64,000 bases of DNA from Selaginella moellendorffii. Taxonomy: Eukaryota; Streptophyta; Lycopodiopsida; Selaginellales; Selaginellaceae. The notes under the pieces are model-generated. The model searched no databases and was not told where the DNA came from. It saw nothing but the letters and a program-made list of their open reading frames with translations. The stretch is from contig NW_003314340.1 of the NCBI RefSeq assembly GCF_000143415.4, positions 62,001 to 126,000 of the forward strand, given 5' to 3'. Made by a program: the position numbers and the translations under genes. The stretch's first letter is position 1. Every line of letters begins with the position of its first letter. Below, one piece after another: positions 58,354 to 64,000 of the stretch.

Positions 58354-61300
58354 TTGATCCAAGCCATGGATCCATCAATCAAGTATGTAGAGCTCTCAAC
58401 TAGTAGCATCTAGAAGTTGCATGTAATCCTTAATGAGAACAACAACTTCCTTAACATTAGTCATTGGGGATAGAGGGTGAATATGAAAAATAATTATTAA
58501 AGCTATAGTTAAAAATAAAATTCATCTTTATTAACCTTTGTGCATAGCTATAGGAGAGCACTTCTAGGTTGTCATTTGTAGCTGTAGAGAGGGATGGGAA
58601 GAATGTTTTGGTCTACCAAGAAGACTAATGGCTGCTCTTTGTAACATCTATGAAAAAAAAAATGAAATTAGAATGATAATAAAAAAGTTCCAAATTAAAG
58701 TCCTTACTCTCATGAAAAGCTTCACAATATCCCCTTTAAGAGTTGTGAGTAGACGTTGGAATCTCTTATGCTAGAATCTCTTGTACAATTTCCTCTATCT
58801 CAATGATATTTGTATTTGGCATCTCCTAAACAATTTCTTGAGTATGGATTCTTGGGTTTTGTTGTTGAACTTCAATGACATAGAGATTTAGCTCAAAGTC
58901 TAATGTTAGCATCTACTCTATGAGTTCAAGGTACCATGGGCACAACTCCCTCTCATGTGTATAAGGATAGTAGAATTTTGGCTTATACATCCCAAGCTTC
59001 TTGCCTTTAGCCAAAAGCCTGTGCAAAACACTAGCTATGTATATGGGTGCACCAAAGCAATATTTTAAATATTTATAAAGTAAAATATAAATATAAATAC
59101 CAATATATAAACAAGAATTGAGAAATACTTATAAATGATGTGCTTCACAAGAAATGGTTGTCTTGACTGGTTCTTGAACTCAGCCAAGCTCATTTCTCAT
59201 CCTAGACTTATAATATCTCCTCACCAGTGGTAATACTCTAAAAAATATATGCCTTCCCCTTTATCATCTTCTCCAATATTGTTTTGTAACATTTTTCGTT
59301 ATTTTGCAACCAAGTGTTGAGAAGTTCCAATTAGATATTTTGTTTGGCAAAAGATGTTTTACTCTTGGAGATGTTATAAATAAGCTCCTCTAATGCTTTA
59401 TCAATATTTACACATATAGAGCTATGAAATATTTCATAAATTTTAGAAGAACTTATGAATGCAAGAACAAATCTTAGCAATGCTATTGAGCCATTCTTGG
59501 TCATATTGTATATCTTCAATTGAGAGCAACTTTTCACTTTTGTTTTCTTTGTATTCAAAATTTGCTACTTAATTGCATACCACTCCATCTCCTTTTGTTA
59601 CTTGTCCCTTCAAGTATTTTTAAAGAATAAGGCTCTTTTTCCCTTGATTATGAGCAGCAAAAAAATATTTTGTAAGTTGATGCATACTTCAACACTAATT
59701 TACCTTAGCCTAGATAGCAATTAGAAAATTAAATAGTAGCTACTACCAAGTATGCAATTCTTAGCCTTTCCTAGTTGCTAACTTAACTTGAATTGTTTCA
59801 AAGACCTCGTAATTCTACAGTTTTTAGACCTCCTCTAGCGAGAGCATGTAGAGTAGATAAATTAAAGGTGCTCAATGTTGTGTACCAATGTATGAGCTTG
59901 AAACATGAACTGGTTTATCCTACAAAAACATAATATGGAGTAAGTTTACAAAAGATAAATTCTTACATATTAATCTTGTGGCATGCTATATTGAGTTTTA
60001 CAGTGGGCTCTAGAGTCATGGGTTTGATAAATGTGATTGAAACATTAATATATTATTCTTTATCATCTCAGAACTTCTCTTAAATGCACTCCCAAAATGC
60101 TAGCCACTTATGGTTTCTATTGATTACCTAGAACAACTTTCAATAAATCTTGTAGTCTCCACATGTTGTCTTAAAAATCCATCAAACTTACGAGACTTTC
60201 ACAGCTATAAATGATCCCATTTTTACTCAAGTTCAATAGTCACTAGCTCTATCCAGCTAGTTCCAGGGAAAGTTACTGAAATGATAAAGGTACCAACTAT
60301 GCTCCCAAACCTGATTTTTGCAAAGGAGTTGTAGATAACCATATTGAGGTTGTAAGCTGAGCACACTTAATGGCTTTGAACCAACTAGCACAAAGGAAAT
60401 AGAAAACACTTAACTGCTCCTACTGCTCTTGAGGCTGGTGGTGCCAGGGGAGCTGGTGGTGGTGAGGGATTGTGCATGCATGATTTTGACACCATCTTGA
60501 ATGATTGTGTTTGGGATATGATCATCCAAGCTCAAGAATGAATAGTTAGTAAAGTGTTATAGAAAATAATGACCACACTATTAGCAACCTCTACAGTAAT
60601 GTAGCTATCACACTACTAATAGCCTCCATAGTAAGTTAATCTACCTCATCATGAGCAGCCTTAATAGCCAAAGGCACAACTCTCCCACCACCACCAATAT
60701 TAGACACAAGCACCCCACCATCAGTAGCCACAGCCTCAAGAGCACTAGTACCAACAGCCTTAATTATAGCAATTTGAGTGTCTATTTCAACATCCATATT
60801 ATTATTATGCTCTTCATTGCCTCCTTTAGCATAACCAGCAATAACTTTATTGATTACTTAGGATGAATTTCCACTCAATTGGCCAAACCCACAGTGATCA
60901 AAACCCTTTTCCTAGAGATAGGAACTATTGAGGTTTGCCTCGATATTTCCTCTAAAATAGAAAGCAAAATATTATAATGTATAAGTTGTAAAGTAAACCA
61001 AATCTATAGTGTTATAAGTTCAAGTCCCCTCTTAGAAGTTTCAGCCAGTCAAGCTTGATTTATATTTGCTCTCATAAGCAAATTGTGTAAATAAAAGAAA
61101 TTAAAAATATATTGTAAACTACAAAAAATGCAAAGAAAAAAAATGAAAAGTCACTAAGAGAAATCAATGCACATAAGAACTAATCTCACCTTACCTCTCT
61201 AAAATTCATAAAAACAAAAATTCTTGAGATCAAGAAAGCCTTAAGACTGACAAAAACATGGGAGAAGTCAGTTCATAATGTTTTGAAGTTCTTAAATGGG

Positions 61301-61784
61301 AACTATTACTTTGGTTGTAAGTATGAAAAATAAATTTCTTGCAAGCTTAAAATGTTTATATATATACTTGACTATCTACAATGATGTTGGTTATATTTAT
61401 TTATTTTGATTTTTTTAATAAAAAAAGTAAATAATCTTAAGGATTTATATTACATGATTTAATATATGTATATATTATTAATTTGAATAATCTTCTCTAA
61501 ACTTTTGAATTGTTTCTCAAGATTTCAAATCCATTTATTTCCAGATGAACATCTTTTAGAAGCTATGTTAAAAAGCACTAAAAATCACTAATAATCTTAA
61601 ACATATAATAATAATTTTGATTTCTGTAAGTTATACAGCTAAATTGCCATCTTTTCTTTGTGTGAGAATTCTTTTACCTTGTTTTGAATCAAGCTCTAGG
61701 CTTGGGCTATCCAGCAGACTTTCCATAGAATAATACATATACTCAGTAATTCTATCCTATAAAAACAGTGTAACTGTACCAGAC
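58354..61784. other. AT-rich region without a supported gene
   Basis: Short frames only (for example minus 59331-59558, Lys/Ser/Ile-rich). The stretch has the look of decayed transposon coding sequence, with low GC and many stops, but no domain can be named. TATA-like runs occur around 61.36-61.47 kb. Confidence 0.4.
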
Positions 61785-63383
61785 TTACCCGTCCAAATTT
61801 GCAAACATTTTCTGCAGCCGATCCGTGCAGGAGGTCATTGTCGGTCTAGCCTTAGGCTGCTCCTCTAGGCAGTCATCTCGAAGTTCTTCCAGCTCTTGGG
61901 TCAGAGTCACCTTGGACGTATGGATTAGCCAGCCTAGACCCCACACGTCGACTGCAGTATCGTGAGGGCCCAGAGGAATCTCCGGTGCATGACAGGCACC
62001 GGAAAGCGTCGCTGCAGCACATGGAGCTGGAGAAGTGCAGGACTCATTCCAGTCAAAGAGTACCCACTGGTTGGAAGCGAGATCCAGTCCAACGTTGCTC
62101 CAGCTCACGTCCCTGTGTATCACACGCCGCTCATGGGCGTAACACAGCGCATTGGAGACGTGAAGCAAGGCCCTTAACAGCTCGGGAACGGGCGTGGCTC
62201 GCTGGTTCGTATCGAGCCGCGGCGTGAACGTCAAAGTGTACAATCGATCTTCAGGATCACTGTTTCGTTTCCTCTTTCGGGGACAGGCCTTTGTATGACA
62301 CTTCTCTGCATTTGGGCAGCCCTGGATGCGTGAGTATGCATTCCACACCTTCTTTGCCTTCTCCAGGTTCATATATCCCTTGATGACCGAGTATCCTGAA
62401 AGAACCACGGACTTGCCACCCTTCTCAAGATCCACTTCCTGCACCATGACCGTATCAGAAATCTCGTTTCTCCTTGAGCATAGATCACAAAGGCCCGCCA
62501 GAACCCTCCCCAAGTTGAAAAGTATGAGCTGGGACCGCACCCTGTCAGTCATGCTGCTCAGATCCACCGTGACCAAATCTTTGCACTGCACCTTGCCCCC
62601 ACCATGGTAGAGTGCACCGAATGTCACGTTGGGACCCCTTGCATGGTAGCCAAGCAGATAGGGCACGTCCTTGTACACCCAGACCAGCTTGTCCATGAGG
62701 CCCTGCTTTGGATTCCCTGGCCCCCGAACTGCCTTTTCTTCACCCCGGAACAAAGAATAAAGAGCGCCCACATATCCAACGTAGTCAGGAAGTTGAGACA
62801 GTGTCTGCGTCTCGCAGTTTGTGCTCCTTGCGAAAGTCAATGACACAGAAGTCTGCAGGTACCCCTTGATTGCTTCGTGTATAAGCATGTTCCAAAACGG
62901 AATGTAAGAAAATTCGGTAGTGCCTTGAAGAGTATAGAACGGCGTTAGAACCTGAGGTTGAAGAGAAAGAGGAAACGCACCAACTTCGGGAGGTTTGATG
63001 ACGCTAAGAGCCAGAAGGCTTTCCAGGTCAACGCAATATGAATTTGGGGTGCCCTTGCTGAACATCCCAGCTAAATCATGGGACTTTAGAGTCGCATACC
63101 TCACGGGGCTCAGCAGAAGAGATAATCCCGCCGGTTTCGATACCAGGAATTCCTTGAGCAATGCAAGATCAGGAACAGCTGGAGTTGCGTATTTCCTGAG
63201 TATGTGGTATGTGGGATCATCAACAACGCCTGTCAGAAAAGTCTCAGATCGTGCACAACCGAAAGAGGGCATAAGCTCTATTTCGTTAAAGTGGGAATTG
63301 TCATTATCCCACTTGTAAAATAAGGTTTCCAAACCTTTATATAGTATATAAATATAACAAAATTCAACTGCATTGAGGCACAT
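61785..63383 (-). CDS. Crinkler-like fusion of a PD-(D/E)XK nuclease domain and a protein kinase
   Basis: An open frame of 532 residues. Around residues 160-260 a restriction-endonuclease-like core is seen: a helix (WNMLIHEAIKGYL), then PDYVGYVGALYSLFRGEEKA with D200 and E215-x-K217-type residues (LPD..., GEEK). Residues about 325-500 form a kinase: HRDVSWSNV (H423-R424-D425, N430), LFDWNES (D444 in place of DFG), CHAPEI (APE-like) and DTAVDVWGLGWLI. A basic, Cys-rich linker (CPNAEKCHTKACPRKRKRN) could be a nuclear signal. This nuclease-kinase layout is known from Crinkler (CR) effector-type proteins in oomycetes, fungi and some other eukaryotes. The first 20 residues may be intronic; a start or exon could lie farther upstream. 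The gene lies alone in repeat-rich, AT-rich DNA yet is intact and of normal GC. The role in a plant is unknown. Confidence 0.72.
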   Translation of the reverse strand: MCLNAVEFCYIYILYKGLETLFYKWDNDNSHFNEIELMPSFGCARSETFLTGVVDDPTYHILRKYATPAVPDLALLKEFLVSKPAGLSLLLSPVRYATLKSHDLAGMFSKGTPNSYCVDLESLLALSVIKPPEVGAFPLSLQPQVLTPFYTLQGTTEFSYIPFWNMLIHEAIKGYLQTSVSLTFARSTNCETQTLSQLPDYVGYVGALYSLFRGEEKAVRGPGNPKQGLMDKLVWVYKDVPYLLGYHARGPNVTFGALYHGGGKVQCKDLVTVDLSSMTDRVRSQLILFNLGRVLAGLCDLCSRRNEISDTVMVQEVDLEKGGKSVVLSGYSVIKGYMNLEKAKKVWNAYSRIQGCPNAEKCHTKACPRKRKRNSDPEDRLYTLTFTPRLDTNQRATPVPELLRALLHVSNALCYAHERRVIHRDVSWSNVGLDLASNQWVLFDWNESCTSPAPCAAATLSGACHAPEIPLGPHDTAVDVWGLGWLIHTSKVTLTQELEELRDDCLEEQPKARPTMTSCTDRLQKMFANLDG

Positions 63384-63714
63384 GCCATTTTATTTTAAAC
63401 AAGGAAATGTCTACTCAATCACTTCTCCTCCCCCTGCCACTGCTTCACCTCTCTCTTCTCCTTGTCATCGTCGTTCAATTTCTTTCCATCCTTTTAATAT
63501 TGGCTCAGTTGCTCCGAGTCTAGGTGGAGCCCAAGTCCCCATTCAATCTTTACTTTCCCCTTATTAATAAAACAACTTCGTAGACTTCCAATAACATGCT
63601 GTAACACTTCTAGTATAATGTAAATCCTCTCAAAGAATTGTCTTTTAATATTAATACAATGGCATGGAACCCCATGCCATAATAAGTTACATTTTTAAAT
63701 AAATATATGCCATC
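63384..63714. other. AT-rich spacer upstream of the nuclease-kinase gene
   Basis: Possible intron or promoter; no gene-like content other than short frames. Confidence 0.35.
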
Positions 63715-63993
63715 TCAGACTGTTATTTTTTGCCTCCAACACCTATACAATAATCTTGGAATTTCATCACTCTCCACACTATCAGGATTTAAACCCAATA
63801 GTAATGCCATCTCTTCTCTAATACGTCCATGCTCATGTTCAGTGGTCGAAGAACCCATCCGGTTGAGCAGATTATGGAGATGCGGATAGTGCTTGGCTAG
63901 ACAATATACATGCCATAAATGATGACTGGTGTCTGTCCGATCAAATGGCTTCTGATGTCGCGAGTGGAATGTTATGGATGCTGAGTGTGTCAT
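63715..63993 (-). other. Unassigned minus-strand frame at the right edge
   Basis: A 92-residue frame (SHHLWHVYCLAKHYPHLHNL, LLLGLNPDSVESDEIPRLLY) ends at 63715. It could be an upstream exon of the nuclease-kinase gene, or the end of a separate gene outside the window. No domain recognised. Confidence 0.3.
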
Positions 63994-64000
63994 TGACCCC

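Overview
The window reads as nuclear DNA of a land plant, most probably the lycophyte Selaginella moellendorffii or a close relative. The reasons are: short GT-AG introns (mostly 45-80 nt); PLS-class PPR genes including one with a complete DYW deaminase domain; PAL, BAHD, class III peroxidase, SCPL and DUF4408 families; AAACCCTA boxes near several starts; and a SPATA17-type IQ-motif gene, expected only where sperm are flagellated. The species name is an inference. I found no rRNA, tRNA or CRISPR.

Layout. 0-2.6 kb is a scrambled patch of PPR and F-box pseudogene pieces. 3.5-13.6 kb is gene-dense: queuosine-salvage hydrolase (-), a 66-aa two-exon gene (-), EAF-type elongation factor (-) head-to-head with a Mal d 1-associated-like gene (+), class III peroxidase (-), intronless PAL-like gene (-), a frameshifted BAHD acyltransferase (-) and ribosomal protein uS4/RPS9 (-). 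13.7-18.4 kb holds an intact F-box gene, a dead Merlin-type transposase and a broken F-box copy. 18.4-24.3 kb holds a PPR gene (-), an SASA/CE6 esterase (-), a plastid-type membrane protein (+) and a DUF4408 protein (+). 24.3-30 kb has no gene I can support. 30-32.1 kb is a PPR-DYW editing factor (+). 33.9-36.6 kb pairs an FCP1-like pseudophosphatase (+) with a peroxidase (-) carrying a long Q/N-repeat extension; their coding frames overlap antisense. 37.2-43.4 kb holds SPATA17 and ECA3 (both -). 44.7-49.7 kb holds a GH3 glycosidase and a serine carboxypeptidase-like gene (both +).

From 50 kb on the sequence is repetitive: a Ty3/gypsy ruin, a complete miniature LTR element (TRIM) with 5-bp target duplication, a roughly 4.4-kb non-autonomous LTR element whose LTRs contain a 12-bp minisatellite, and AT-rich DNA. 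At 61.8-63.4 kb lies an intact 532-codon reading frame joining a PD-(D/E)XK nuclease-like domain to a protein-kinase domain, the architecture of Crinkler-type effectors.

These are separate plant genes, not an operon. The strongest leads are the nuclease-kinase protein, the Q/N-repeat peroxidase, the nucleophile-less FCP1 homologue, the PAL with a non-canonical selectivity residue, the BAHD frameshift at its active site, and the inverted F-box/PPR duplication 17 kb apart. Exon boundaries were set by eye from GT/GC-AG signals, reading phase and family similarity.
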